Shown piece after piece: positions 18,767 to 27,882 of a stretch of 64,000 nucleotides of DNA. Origin of the DNA: Orbaceae bacterium BiB. Its GTDB lineage: Bacteria > Pseudomonadota > Gammaproteobacteria > Enterobacterales > Orbaceae. The translations under genes and the position numbers were made by a program. The notes below the pieces were generated by a model. The model did not search any database. It worked only from the letters and a program-made list of their open reading frames with translations, and was not told the DNA's origin. The stretch is taken from the NCBI GenBank assembly GCA_036251205.1, contig CP133958.1, positions 1 through 64,000 on the forward strand, read 5' to 3'. Every line of letters begins with the position of its first letter. The stretch's first letter is position 1.

Positions 18767-19697
18767 TTTATTATCAGTAAAGGTAGGCAGTTTACAGCTA
18801 AAAAATCCTATCATGCCTGCGTCGGGGACCTTTGAATATTCACTACGCTCGGTTGTCGATTTTAATCAATTAGGGGCGATAGTAACGAAAACCTTTACCC
18901 GTAGCAAACGTTCAGGAAACTCATTACCCAGAATTTGTGAAGCCGATGCCGGTATGTTAAATGCAATTGGTATTCCAAGTAAAGGTGTTGAATACTATAT
19001 CAATCATGTCGTTCCCTTTTTTAGTCAGTATCAGTCACCTTTAGTAGCGAGTATCTCGGCAAATACTGCGGGTGAGTTTGCTGAATTAGCGGCTATTTTA
19101 AGTGAAGTCAACGGGATTTCAGCCATTGAAGCGAATATCTCTTGTCCTAATATTGAAGCTCATGGTAAGGCATTCGCTATTGAAGCCTGTTCAACCGCCA
19201 ATGTGATAAAGATGTTACGTGCTGCAACGCCGTTGCCGATTTGGGCTAAGTTAACCCCGAACACGAGCGATATTATCAGTGTCGCTAAAGCTGTGGAAGA
19301 TGAAGGCGGTGATGCTGTTGTTGTCGGCAATACCTTACTCGGTATGGCAATTGATATTACAACACGCCGACCTAAATTAGGTAATATCATGGGGGGCTAT
19401 TCTGGCCCAGCAATAAAACCTGTTAATTTACGGATGACTTATCAGTGCGCTAAGCACATATCGATTCCTGTGATTGGTTGTGGTGGCATTGCAACACTGG
19501 AAGATGTGATTGAGTATTTATTAGCGGGAGCAAGTGCTGTGCAAGTGGGTACAGCGAATTTTATTGAACCGACTGTAATGATTGACTTAATTCAACAATT
19601 AACCGACTACTGCAAACAACATCATATTATGCAGATTATGGATTTGATTGGTCAAATAGATGATTCACCATTTCAACCATTCACTGCATTGTCATAA
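18759..19697 (+). CDS. pyrD: dihydroorotate dehydrogenase, class 1B catalytic subunit
   Basis: FMN TIM-barrel enzyme interconverting dihydroorotate and orotate. It has LKNPIMPASGTFEYS, the catalytic-cysteine motif ANISCPNIEAHG (class 1 enzymes use Cys as base; class 2 use Ser), WAKLTPNTSDI, VVGNTLLGMAID and VIGCGGIATLEDVIEYLLAGASAVQVGTA. I choose ATG 18759, inside the end of pyrK, with AGGGA upstream; upstream in-frame codons are pyrK sequence. Class 1B works as a heterotetramer with PyrK. Context with aspartase and a carbamoyl hydrolase suggests reduction of orotate in catabolism rather than only biosynthesis. Confidence 0.9.
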   Translation: MSNLLSVKVGSLQLKNPIMPASGTFEYSLRSVVDFNQLGAIVTKTFTRSKRSGNSLPRICEADAGMLNAIGIPSKGVEYYINHVVPFFSQYQSPLVASISANTAGEFAELAAILSEVNGISAIEANISCPNIEAHGKAFAIEACSTANVIKMLRAATPLPIWAKLTPNTSDIISVAKAVEDEGGDAVVVGNTLLGMAIDITTRRPKLGNIMGGYSGPAIKPVNLRMTYQCAKHISIPVIGCGGIATLEDVIEYLLAGASAVQVGTANFIEPTVMIDLIQQLTDYCKQHHIMQIMDLIGQIDDSPFQPFTALS

Positions 19698-19708
19698 AAG
19701 GGATGTTT

Positions 19709-20755
19709 ATGTCTGAGTTAAAAAAAATAACCATCAAACGTCCCGATGATTGGCACTTACATTTACGTGATGGTGAGGTTCTTAACACCGTTCTACCTTA
19801 TTCCAGTCGTGATTATGGTCGTGGTATCATTATGCCTAATTTGGTTCCTCCACTGAAAAAAATGGCAGAGATTATCGCTTATAAAGATCGGATATTAGCC
19901 GCTTTGCCTGCTGGACATCAATTTAAACCATTAATGACGGCATACTTATCCGATGATACCTCTGCTGATGAAATTATTAGCGGTTATCAAAATGGTATTT
20001 TATCGGCAGTGAAGCTATACCCCGCTCATGCAACAACAAATTCAGCTCATGGTGTGAGTTCGATTCAGTCTGTCTTACCTGTTTTGGAAGCGATGCAAAA
20101 ACAGGGGGTACCGCTATTAATTCATGGTGAAGTCACCGATCCGGCAATTGATGTATTTGATCGTGAAGCGCGCTTTATTGATACCATATTATTACCGTTA
20201 ATGAAGGCACTACCAGAATTAAAAGTTGTATTAGAACACGTTACAACGCAAGACGCTGCGGCATTAATTTTAGAAGGTCCTCACAATTTAGCTGCAACAG
20301 TTACACCGCAGCATATTTTTTTGAATAGAAATGCACTTTTTCAAGGTGGACTAAGACCACATAATTACTGTTTGCCGATACTAAAAAAAGAGAATCACAG
20401 AAACAGTTTAACGAAAGCGGTAACATCAGGTTGTGATCGTTTCTTTTTAGGTACTGATTCGGCGCCACATCCTAAAAATAGTAAAGAGTCCGCATGTGGC
20501 TGTGCGGGAGCCTTTAACGCCTTAACCGCATTATCGTTGTATGCTCAAGTTTTTGAACAAGAGAATGCTTTAGATAAATTAGAGGCATTTACATCCATTA
20601 ATGGTCCTAAATTTTATCAACTCCCTGTTAATACAGATTCTATCACCTTGATAAAACAACAATATATCGTACCTAATTTTATAATGACTGCTGATGATCG
20701 TGAGATTGTGCCATTTTTAGCCGGCGAAACGCTAAATTGGTCTATTTTACGTTAA
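19709..20755 (+). CDS. pyrC: dihydroorotase (E. coli-type, class II)
   Basis: Zn amidohydrolase that interconverts N-carbamoyl-L-aspartate and dihydroorotate. The metal-binding DDWHLHLRDG, AVKLYPAHATTNSAHGV (lysine to be carboxylated), LIHGEV, LEHVTT and FFLGTDSAPHP are all present, and the 348-residue length equals E. coli PyrC. ATG 19709 has AAGGGA six bases upstream; ATG 19703 would add two residues. Last gene of the cluster, 11 bp after pyrD, followed by a terminator. The reaction is reversible, so in this setting it can open dihydroorotate to carbamoyl-aspartate. Confidence 0.93.
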   Translation: MSELKKITIKRPDDWHLHLRDGEVLNTVLPYSSRDYGRGIIMPNLVPPLKKMAEIIAYKDRILAALPAGHQFKPLMTAYLSDDTSADEIISGYQNGILSAVKLYPAHATTNSAHGVSSIQSVLPVLEAMQKQGVPLLIHGEVTDPAIDVFDREARFIDTILLPLMKALPELKVVLEHVTTQDAAALILEGPHNLAATVTPQHIFLNRNALFQGGLRPHNYCLPILKKENHRNSLTKAVTSGCDRFFLGTDSAPHPKNSKESACGCAGAFNALTALSLYAQVFEQENALDKLEAFTSINGPKFYQLPVNTDSITLIKQQYIVPNFIMTADDREIVPFLAGETLNWSILR

Positions 20756-20768
20756 GTTATCTCAAAAT

Positions 20769-20805
20769 AAGATAATTAGTATTCTTTCTCTAATTATCTT
20801 TTTTA
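20769..20805 (+). terminator. terminator after pyrC
   Basis: AAGATAATTAG (20769-20779) pairs perfectly with CTAATTATCTT (20790-20800) and runs into a TTTT tract. It closes the carbamoyl-hydrolase to pyrC operon. Confidence 0.75.
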
Positions 20806-20918
20806 TTTCTATTTATTAACGAATTGAACATTATTTTGATTTATCTAATACCATGTATTTATTGATAAAAAATTTAAATATTGTTTAGCTCAATAGCCTA
20901 AATCCCGCTCCTATTGCT

Positions 20919-20932
20919 TGATGTTAACATCA
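20919..20932. promoter_or_regulatory. 14-bp perfect palindrome
   Basis: TGATGTTAACATCA is a perfect palindrome 25 bp before the first ACCGGT operator. It may be a third regulator site; its ATGTTA half resembles that of the second operator. Confidence 0.35.
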
Positions 20933-20943
20933 TTATTTTAATA

Positions 20944-20959
20944 ATGCGACCGGTATCAT
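20944..20959. promoter_or_regulatory. LacI/GntR-type operator, upstream copy
   Basis: ATGCGACCGGTATCAT is a near-palindrome centred on ACCGGT and very like the E. coli GntR/IdnR operator core (ATGTTACC-GGTAACAT type). A second copy lies 74 bp downstream, about seven helical turns, which suits repression by looping. Confidence 0.6.
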
Positions 20960-21017
20960 AAAATTAAAAAAGTGTGATTGAATAATTTTTGTATCGTTTT
21001 AACATTATAAGTACCGG

Positions 21018-21033
21018 ATGTTACCGGTAGCAA
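21018..21033. promoter_or_regulatory. LacI/GntR-type operator, downstream copy
   Basis: ATGTTACCGGTAGCAA aligns with the upstream copy at 12 of 16 positions and sits about 35 bp before the first gene of the oxidoreductase operon. An extra half site TACCGG lies just upstream (21012-21017). The cognate LacI-family regulator is not in the neighbourhood. Confidence 0.6.
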
Positions 21034-21068
21034 AAAGTTAATTTTTTAAGACAAGAAGGTATTATTAT

Positions 21069-22151
21069 ATGAAAAAAATAAAAACAGCATTAGTTGGATG
21101 TGGAAAGGTTGGGCATTTTCATGCTAAAGCCTTTGTTAATTTAGCTCAATCTGAATTTACTGCAGTATGTGATGCTAATTTATCCCGAGCACAAGAATTT
21201 GCTAAATTATATGGTGTAAAGGCATATGATAATGTTGAAACGATGATTGCTGACGCGAAGATTGAGATGTTAAGTGTCTGTACCCCCCATCCTATTCATG
21301 CTGCAATTGCTGTTCCTGCCGCCAAAATGGGATGTCATGTATTAATTGAAAAACCACTGGCTTCTAACTTGGCCGATTGTGATGCGATTTTAGCAGCAGC
21401 GAAAGAGGGACATGCCAAAGTCGGTACTGTATGCCAACGTCGATTCTATAATCCTTGTATGCGTATGAAGAAAGCGATTGATGACGGTAAAATTGGTCGA
21501 CCTATTATTGGTACGGTTACCATGCTAGGTTGGCGTGATCAGGCATATTATGAAAGTGACCCATGGCGAGGAACATGGCAAGGTGAGGGCGGAGGAGTGC
21601 TAGTCAATCAAGCTCCACATCAACTCGATCTCTTATTATGGTATATGGGTGAAATTGATGAAGTTTATGGTGTCTGGAAAAATTTAAACCACCCTTATAT
21701 TGAAGTTGAAGACACTGCGGCAGTGATTGTTAAATTTAAAAATGGCGGTATTGGTAATATTTTAGTGAGCAATTCCCAAAATCCTGCACTTTACGGTAAA
21801 GTCCATATCCATGGTGAAAATGGTGCATCGATTGGTGTTCAAACTGATGGTGGTGCTATGTTTATTGCCGGAGTCTCATCGATTACTGAACCACCATATA
21901 ATGATTTGTGGACGGTTAATGGTGAATCGGACATGCTTGATAGTTGGAAAAAAGAGGATAGTGATTTTTTCAATAGCGTCGACTCTATGTACTATTACCA
22001 CCAATTGCAGATAGATGATTTCTTAAACTCATTAACAGGTAATGGTAAGACACTCATTGATGGGGATGCTGGTCGTAAAACTGTAGAACTTATCGAAGCG
22101 ATTTATCGCAGCACAAAAGAAAATAGAGTCATTAAGTTTCCATTGGCATAA
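21069..22151 (+). CDS. Gfo/Idh/MocA family NAD(P)-dependent oxidoreductase
   Basis: 360-residue sugar or cyclitol dehydrogenase family member. The N-terminal Rossmann domain has VGCGKVGHFHAKAF and the family EKP motif in HVLIEKPLASN (about 92-102); the C-terminal domain carries GEGGGVLVNQAPHQLDLLLWYMG with the catalytic-type His. A strong AAGAAGG ribosome-binding site precedes the ATG. It is first in an operon with a TIM-barrel isomerase and an MFS transporter, behind two ACCGGT operators. This suggests uptake and oxidation/isomerisation of a sugar acid or polyol; the substrate is unknown. Confidence 0.87.
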   Translation: MKKIKTALVGCGKVGHFHAKAFVNLAQSEFTAVCDANLSRAQEFAKLYGVKAYDNVETMIADAKIEMLSVCTPHPIHAAIAVPAAKMGCHVLIEKPLASNLADCDAILAAAKEGHAKVGTVCQRRFYNPCMRMKKAIDDGKIGRPIIGTVTMLGWRDQAYYESDPWRGTWQGEGGGVLVNQAPHQLDLLLWYMGEIDEVYGVWKNLNHPYIEVEDTAAVIVKFKNGGIGNILVSNSQNPALYGKVHIHGENGASIGVQTDGGAMFIAGVSSITEPPYNDLWTVNGESDMLDSWKKEDSDFFNSVDSMYYYHQLQIDDFLNSLTGNGKTLIDGDAGRKTVELIEAIYRSTKENRVIKFPLA

Positions 22152-22161
22152 GGAGTTATTT

Positions 22162-23037
22162 ATGAAAATTGGTTATAACGAAGCGACAGCAATGAACTGC
22201 TCAACATTGGAACAAGATCTTGTGCTTTGTGAAAAGAATGGGTTTGATTTTATTGAACTGCGTTTAGATATGTTACATGACTATATGAAGACTCATTCCG
22301 TTGAAGATTTAAAACAGTTCTTCAAACATAGTCGAATTAAACCCCATGCATTTAATGCTTTATACACTTTCCCTAGCTTATTTGACGGCTCTGATAGTGA
22401 GCAGGAGCGTGAACTGGTTAAAGAGTTTATCTGGGGATGTGATATCGCTCAGCAAATCGGTAGTGAGTATTTTATTATCGTTCCACCATTACAACGTGAT
22501 CCAAATGGTGGGCCTTTTATTGGAGAGTGGACAGATAATTTTAAAAATGCTGTGCGAATTTTAACGCATTTATCTGAATTAGCTAAACCTTATGGTATCA
22601 AACTCTGTTTTGAACTTGTCGGTTTTAATCGTAGTTCTGTGCGAACTGTTGAACAGGCATGGCAAATCATTCAAGCAGTTAATCAAGATAATGTTGGGTT
22701 AGTCTTAGATTCTTACAATCTTTATCTTTATAACCGTTTGAATGATTTTTCAGTAATGAAGCAAATTGATGTAAATAAAATTTTTGCTGTACACATTAAC
22801 AATGGCGATGATGCGCCTGATAATGAATTGTCACAAGCATTAAGACGCTTTTGTGACCAAGGGGTTGTTGATTTACATAGCTATCTTACAACATTAAAGG
22901 CGATTAACTATCAAGGAATGGTCTCGATTGAAACTTTTAGACCTGAATATTGGCAAAAACCCGCAGAGTGGGTTATTGCTGAAGCGTATCAAACAACGAA
23001 AAAAATTATGCTTGAATGTGGAGTTTATCACAATTAA
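22162..23037 (+). CDS. sugar phosphate isomerase/epimerase (AP-endonuclease-2-like TIM barrel)
   Basis: 291 residues of the IolE/Hyi/xylose-isomerase-like TIM-barrel superfamily, which use divalent metal to isomerise or epimerise sugars and keto-acids. Seen: FDFIELRLDML, FNALYTFPSLF, CDIAQQIGSEYFIIVPP, LAKPYGIKLCFELVGF, VGLVLDSYNLY, IFAVHINNGDDAPD and VSIETFRPEYW; the Glu, Asp, His and Glu in these segments match metal ligands of the fold. It lies 10 bp after the oxidoreductase and is co-transcribed. A 2-oxo acid-sugar isomerase or inosose-type enzyme are options; none is proven. Confidence 0.82.
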   Translation: MKIGYNEATAMNCSTLEQDLVLCEKNGFDFIELRLDMLHDYMKTHSVEDLKQFFKHSRIKPHAFNALYTFPSLFDGSDSEQERELVKEFIWGCDIAQQIGSEYFIIVPPLQRDPNGGPFIGEWTDNFKNAVRILTHLSELAKPYGIKLCFELVGFNRSSVRTVEQAWQIIQAVNQDNVGLVLDSYNLYLYNRLNDFSVMKQIDVNKIFAVHINNGDDAPDNELSQALRRFCDQGVVDLHSYLTTLKAINYQGMVSIETFRPEYWQKPAEWVIAEAYQTTKKIMLECGVYHN

Positions 23038-23071
23038 TTCATTGTGATGTAAATGAAAAAGGGATCATTAT

Positions 23072-24385
23072 ATGAAAGCAACAAAATCTAGATATACGGT
23101 ATTAGTCTTACTATTTATTGTTACAGCTATAAACTATATGGATCGCGCTAATCTTTCTGTAGCAGGAACAAGTATTCAGGGGGAGTTTGGTCTATCTCCT
23201 GGGCAGTTAGGTCTACTATTCTCTATGTTTACTTGGGCTTATGTTATTAGCCAAATTCCCGTTGGTTATATTCTTGACCGGGTCGGTGTTAGAAAATTAT
23301 ATGGTGGTGCGGTTGTGATATGGAGCTTATTTACATTATTAATGGGCTTGGCATCACATCATTTATTCACAACAGCAACGGCTTCATTTGTCTTTTTATT
23401 GTTATGCCGAGCATTAATCGGGGTAGCAGAGGCGCCATCATTTCCAGCCAACACTAAAATTATCTCAACATGGTTCCCAACTCAGGAACGAGCAAGTGCA
23501 ACGGCCATGTATTCTTGTGCACAATATATAGGTCTCGCATTTTTAACACCCGTATTAGCCTATATTGTTGCTAACTACGGATGGGAAATGTCATTTTATG
23601 CGTCAGGGGGCGTTGGTATTATTTTCGGTATTTATTGGCTAATTCAGTACCGAGATCCGCTAGATAGTAAAAAAACTAACCAGCTAGAGCTTGATTACAT
23701 TAGACAAGGCGGTGGATTAGGCCAAAATCAAAAAGTAGTTAAAGATAAAGTTGAATAGAAAGAAATCAGCTATGTGCTTAAACAACGTAATTTTTTAGGA
23801 TTATGTATTGCACAATTTGCATTAAACTCAACACTATACTTCTTCTTAACTTGGTTTATCGTCTATTTAGAAAAAGGCTTAAATCTTTCTATTTCGAAAG
23901 CTGGTTTTGGGGCGATGTTCCCATACATGATGGCAATGATTGGTCTATTATGTAGTGGTTTTGTGAGTGATGGTTTAATGAAACGCGGTAAAAGTCGTAC
24001 ATTTTCTCGTAAGTTACCATCTATTTTAGGTTTAGCTTTTGCAGGAACCATGTGTTTAGCTAATTTCTTTGAAAATCAACCAATTATTGCTATTGCGATC
24101 TTATCATTTGCCTTCTTTGCTAATGCCTTTGCCAATATTGGCTGGGTATTATTGAGTGATATTGTTCCAGCAAAAGTGATGGGAACAGTTGGCGGATTCT
24201 TTAATATTTCTGGTAATGCTGCCGGTATTATTACGCCGATTGTGATGGGATTAATTTTGCAGTATACCGATAGCTTTGCTTATGCAATGTACTATATATC
24301 AGCGGTATCATTATTAGGTGCTTTATCACATATTTTCGTAATCAAAAAACTCGATACAATTAAGTTGCCTACAGTAACTAAATAG
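23072..24385 (+). pseudogene. MFS sugar-acid (D-galactonate/glucarate type) transporter interrupted by an in-frame TAG
   Basis: The reading frame encodes an MFS transporter of the anion:cation symporter (GudP/DgoT) type, but codon 229 is TAG (23756-23758). Both sides are in the same frame and otherwise intact: 228 residues with helices 1-6 (NYMDRANLSVAG, signature-like GYILDRVGVRKLYGG), then 203 residues from GTG 23774 with helices 7-12 (GLCIAQFALNSTLYFFLTWF, ISGNAAGIITPIVMG). The stop falls in the central cytosolic loop, where it does least harm. Options are a recent null mutation, low-level readthrough, or two half-transporters by reinitiation; ribosome-binding signals before GTG 23774 are weak. 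No frameshift or deletion is seen. Confidence 0.85.
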
Positions 24386-24402
24386 TTATTCATTCTAATA
24401 TC

Positions 24403-24437
24403 AACAGCGTAATAATCCTTTAGATTGTTACGCTGTT
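24403..24437 (+). terminator. hairpin after the MFS gene
   Basis: AACAGCGTAA (24403-24412) pairs with TTACGCTGTT (24428-24437), with further pairing inside the loop (AATC/GATT). The following T-run is short, so termination strength is uncertain. Confidence 0.6.
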
Positions 24438-24508
24438 ATTCATAACTATTGATTGTGTTATTACGTTATTCCTCCTAAAATAAGATAAACGTATCGGTAA
24501 ATAACACA

Positions 24509-25411
24509 GTGGAACAGATGATTAATCAATTACATACTATACAAGATTTTATTCGTTGGGCTGCTTCAACATTTAACCGCTCTGATATCTATTATGGTCA
24601 CGGTACTGATAATGCGATTGATGAAGCTAAACAACTTGTTTTACCAATCTTAAATTTACCACTTAATATTCCTGCTGAGTTTTATGCCGCTAATTTGACT
24701 CATGATGAAAAACAGTTAGTTATTGACTGCGTATTAGCCAGAACAGAAGAGCATGTTCCAACCCCTTATTTAACTAATGCTGCATGGTTTTGTGGTCATC
24801 AATTTTATGTTGATGAAAGAGTCTTAATTCCACGATCACCGATTGGTGAACTAATTCAAAATCACCTACAAGGGATTATTGATTTTGAACCTCGTAATAT
24901 ACTTGATTTATGTACGGGGAGTGGGTGTATCGGTATTGCTTGCGCATATGAATACCCCGATGCTGAAGTTGATTTAGCCGATATTTCTGATGATGCACTT
25001 GAAGTAGCTCAAATTAATATTGAAGCGCACCAACTTAACCATCGAGTTCTACCCATATTATCGGATCTGTTCAATGATTTACCTGCGGTTGAATATGATG
25101 TCATCATCACCAATCCGCCTTATGTTGATCAGGAAGATATGGACGATTTACCGTTAGAGTATAAAGTTGAGCCTGAGTTGGCGCTTGTAGCGGGTAATGA
25201 TGGTCTTGATATTGTTAGACGGATATTAAAAGAGGCCTCCAAACATTTAACTAAATTTGGTGTACTCGTCTGTGAAGTGGGTAATAGCCGTATTGCTCTT
25301 GAAGAACAATATCCACAGCTACCATTTAGATGGATTGAGTTTAGACATGGCGTCGATGGTGTATTTGTCTTGACGAAAAAGCAACTTATTGAATTTGAAG
25401 ATACTCTATAA
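24509..25411 (+). CDS. prmB: 50S ribosomal protein L3 glutamine N5-methyltransferase
   Basis: SAM-dependent methyltransferase that modifies a glutamine of ribosomal protein L3. It aligns with E. coli PrmB throughout: [73 protein letters not shown] (SAM site), the catalytic NPPY in [14 protein letters not shown], and CEVGNS. About 300 residues, normal. Start is GTG 24509; ATG 24518 is equally possible and would remove three residues. It is followed by aroC as in E. coli. Confidence 0.92.
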   Translation: MEQMINQLHTIQDFIRWAASTFNRSDIYYGHGTDNAIDEAKQLVLPILNLPLNIPAEFYAANLTHDEKQLVIDCVLARTEEHVPTPYLTNAAWFCGHQFYVDERVLIPRSPIGELIQNHLQGIIDFEPRNILDLCTGSGCIGIACAYEYPDAEVDLADISDDALEVAQINIEAHQLNHRVLPILSDLFNDLPAVEYDVIITNPPYVDQEDMDDLPLEYKVEPELALVAGNDGLDIVRRILKEASKHLTKFGVLVCEVGNSRIALEEQYPQLPFRWIEFRHGVDGVFVLTKKQLIEFEDTL

Positions 25412-25447
25412 TTCGATTGATAACAAAAAATAAATAAAAGGTTTTTT

Positions 25448-26530
25448 ATGGCTGGAAATTCAATTGGTACACTGTTTAAAGTGACCACCTTTGGCGAGTC
25501 CCATGGGCTTGCACTTGGCTGTATTGTTGATGGCGTACCTCCGGGGCTTGACCTTTGTGAAGAAGACTTACAAAAAGATTTAGATCGTCGTAAACCAGGG
25601 ACTTCTCGTTATACCACACAACGTCGTGAGGCCGATGAAGTTAAGATTTTATCTGGCGTATTTGAAGGTAAAACGACAGGAACAAGTATTGGTTTAATCA
25701 TCGAAAATACTGACCAACGTTCACAAGATTACAGCCGCATTAAAGATGTCTTTCGACCGAGTCATGCTGACTATACCTATCAACAAAAGTATGGTATTCG
25801 TGATTATCGTGGTGGTGGTCGAGCTTCTGCTCGTGAAACCGCAATGCGCGTTGCGGCAGGGAGTATTGCCAAAAAATATTTACAAGAAAAGCTCGGGATT
25901 ACTATTCGAGGTTATTTAGCTCAGATGGGTGATATTTCATGTGAATTAACTGATTGGCAACAAGTGACTCAAAATCCATTTTTTTGTGGTGATGAAAAAA
26001 AATTGACTGAGCTTGATGAGCTACTACGTTCCTTGAAAAAATCGGGTGATTCAATTGGAGCTAAAGTCACTATTGTTGCCGAACACGTACCTGTTGGTTT
26101 AGGTGAACCTGTTTTTGATCGTTTAGATGCTGATATTGCCCATGCTTTGATGAGTATCAACGCGGTAAAAGGCGTTGAAATTGGTGATGGTTTTGCTGCG
26201 ATAAATCGACGTGGTAGTGAAAATCGTGATGAGATGACATCCGCTGGGTTTAAATCAAATCATGCTGGTGGGATTTTGGGTGGAATTAGTTCGGGACAAA
26301 CAATTACTGCGAATATTGCTTTAAAAGCCACACCAAGTATTGAAGTCGCAGGCCAGTCTATGGATATTGATGGTAACACTATTGAAGTTTCCACACATGG
26401 TCGTCATGATCCTTGTGTTGGGATTCGGGCAGTGCCGATTGCTGAAGCAATGATGGCCATAGTTCTGATGGATCATTATTTACGTTATCGGGCTCAATGT
26501 GGCGATGTGCAACCTAAAGCTTATTTTTAG
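25448..26530 (+). CDS. aroC: chorismate synthase
   Basis: Last step of the shikimate pathway: EPSP to chorismate with reduced FMN, in the cytosol. Seen: [18 protein letters not shown] at the N-terminus, [68 protein letters not shown] and [18 protein letters not shown]. 360 residues, standard. In E. coli mepA and yfcA follow; here a small membrane-protein gene takes mepA's place before yfcA. Confidence 0.96.
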   Translation: MAGNSIGTLFKVTTFGESHGLALGCIVDGVPPGLDLCEEDLQKDLDRRKPGTSRYTTQRREADEVKILSGVFEGKTTGTSIGLIIENTDQRSQDYSRIKDVFRPSHADYTYQQKYGIRDYRGGGRASARETAMRVAAGSIAKKYLQEKLGITIRGYLAQMGDISCELTDWQQVTQNPFFCGDEKKLTELDELLRSLKKSGDSIGAKVTIVAEHVPVGLGEPVFDRLDADIAHALMSINAVKGVEIGDGFAAINRRGSENRDEMTSAGFKSNHAGGILGGISSGQTITANIALKATPSIEVAGQSMDIDGNTIEVSTHGRHDPCVGIRAVPIAEAMMAIVLMDHYLRYRAQCGDVQPKAYF

Positions 26531-26539
26531 AATTGAATA

Positions 26540-26734
26540 ATGACAGCGGATAGAATTGATGGATTCGTGTGGGCTATTTTTCTGGTTCTTATCTTTGTTG
26601 TATTCGTCATAATCGATAAGTACTATCTAAATAGCCGAATAGCTAATTTATTTAAACAGCCTAAGTTTAGATTAGTATTTATAATATTAATTTTTATTAT
26701 ATTTATGTTGTCGAGTTTTTATCGGCATACTTAG
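26540..26734 (+). CDS. small two-helix membrane protein of unknown function
   Basis: 64 residues with two hydrophobic helices (about 10-26 and 43-58) separated by a basic loop (NSRIANLFKQPKFR). It fits snugly between aroC (9 bp) and yfcA (13 bp) on the same strand, which supports it being real. I do not recognise the family. No catalytic feature is visible. Confidence 0.6.
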   Translation: MTADRIDGFVWAIFLVLIFVVFVIIDKYYLNSRIANLFKQPKFRLVFIILIFIIFMLSSFYRHT

Positions 26735-26747
26735 GTCGGTTATAACG

Positions 26748-27515
26748 ATGGATATATCAACAATTAGTTATCAGTTACTTTTACTCTTATTTATTGTCGC
26801 CCTTATCGCTGGGTTTATTGATTCAATCGCGGGGGGCGGCGGTTTATTAACAGTGCCGGCTCTGCTCGCTGTTGGTATCAATCCTCAAGCCGCGTTAGCA
26901 ACCAACAAACTACAAAGCTGTGGTGGTTCATTTTCTGCTAGCTTCTATTTCATTCGACGACGAATGGTTAATCTAAAAGAGATGAAACTCTCTATTTTAT
27001 TAGCATTTATCGGTTCAGCAATGGGTACCTTATTGGTATTACATATCCAAGCCGATTTTTTACGCATTTTATTACCTATTTTGACTATCAGTGTTGGCCT
27101 CTATTTTTTACTTTGTCCTAAAATTGGCGATGAAGATCGTAAAAGACGTTTGACTGAAACACAATTTGCTATTATAGCGGCAATGGTAATTGGTTTTTAT
27201 GATGGTTTTTTTGGGCCGGGAGCCGGTTCCTTTTATGCGTTAGCTTACGTGACTTTAGCTGGATTCAATCTGACTAAGGCCACCGCACATACCAAAGTTC
27301 TTAATTTTACTTCTAATTTTGCTGGATTACTCTTTTTTATTTTTAGTGGTCAGGTGATCTGGACGATTGGTTTAACAATGTTAGTTGGGCAGTTTATTGG
27401 TGCTAGAATTGGCGCGAAAATGGTGATATCGAAAGGTAAAAAATTGATTCGCCCTATGCTCATTATCGTATCGACAATAATGAGTATTAAGCTTATTTGG
27501 GAAAACTTTTTATAA
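26748..27515 (+). CDS. yfcA: TSUP family inner-membrane transporter YfcA
   Basis: TauE/SafE (TSUP) family permease, 255 residues with about eight helices, thought to move sulfite, sulfonates or organic acids. The family hallmarks are the two repeated motifs, here GFIDSIAGGGGLLTVPALLAVG (with AATNKLQ) and GFYDGFFGPGAGSFYALAYV (with AHTKVLNF). Gene order prmB-aroC-(x)-yfcA matches that in enterobacteria. The substrate is unproven. Confidence 0.88.
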   Translation: MDISTISYQLLLLLFIVALIAGFIDSIAGGGGLLTVPALLAVGINPQAALATNKLQSCGGSFSASFYFIRRRMVNLKEMKLSILLAFIGSAMGTLLVLHIQADFLRILLPILTISVGLYFLLCPKIGDEDRKRRLTETQFAIIAAMVIGFYDGFFGPGAGSFYALAYVTLAGFNLTKATAHTKVLNFTSNFAGLLFFIFSGQVIWTIGLTMLVGQFIGARIGAKMVISKGKKLIRPMLIIVSTIMSIKLIWENFL

Positions 27516-27882
27516 TAAGAGTGTGTAAGATGTTTGATAATAAAGCTCCCCAACAAGATATTTTAAATTGATTTTTCGACTATATTTTGATTATTAATTT
27601 TTATACTAGATTAATACATTTCAACAATATTATAACGAGCACAGCTTTATTAAAAGTACTGATGAACAGAATATGAGTAAAGTATAAATTCAGTAAAGTA
27701 GTCACTTATTAAGATAAAAGCTATTAATAATAAAAGGTTAAAAATAACCTAGCAAATAACTCAATTATTATCTATGATATCGGTAGTTTTGAATACATTG
27801 ATTAATTTTGATCATCTAAAATTAATTTATAAGATGCAGTTGGTCTATTTTTATTTATTAACTAAAGCGGCGAGGAGCTAAG
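27516..27882 (+). other. 367-bp leader region upstream of glyA
   Basis: AT-rich, non-coding. It holds the glyA promoter region and a strong GAGGAGC ribosome-binding site at its end. A small hairpin AGGTTA-AAAA-TAACCT lies at 27735-27750. I find no convincing PurR or MetR box, riboswitch or small ORF. Confidence 0.5.

Noticed and set aside
27516-27882. Possible PurR/MetR boxes or riboswitch before glyA
   Set aside because: No sequence close to the ACGCAAACGTTTGCGT or TGAA-N5-TTCA consensus and no structured leader could be supported.
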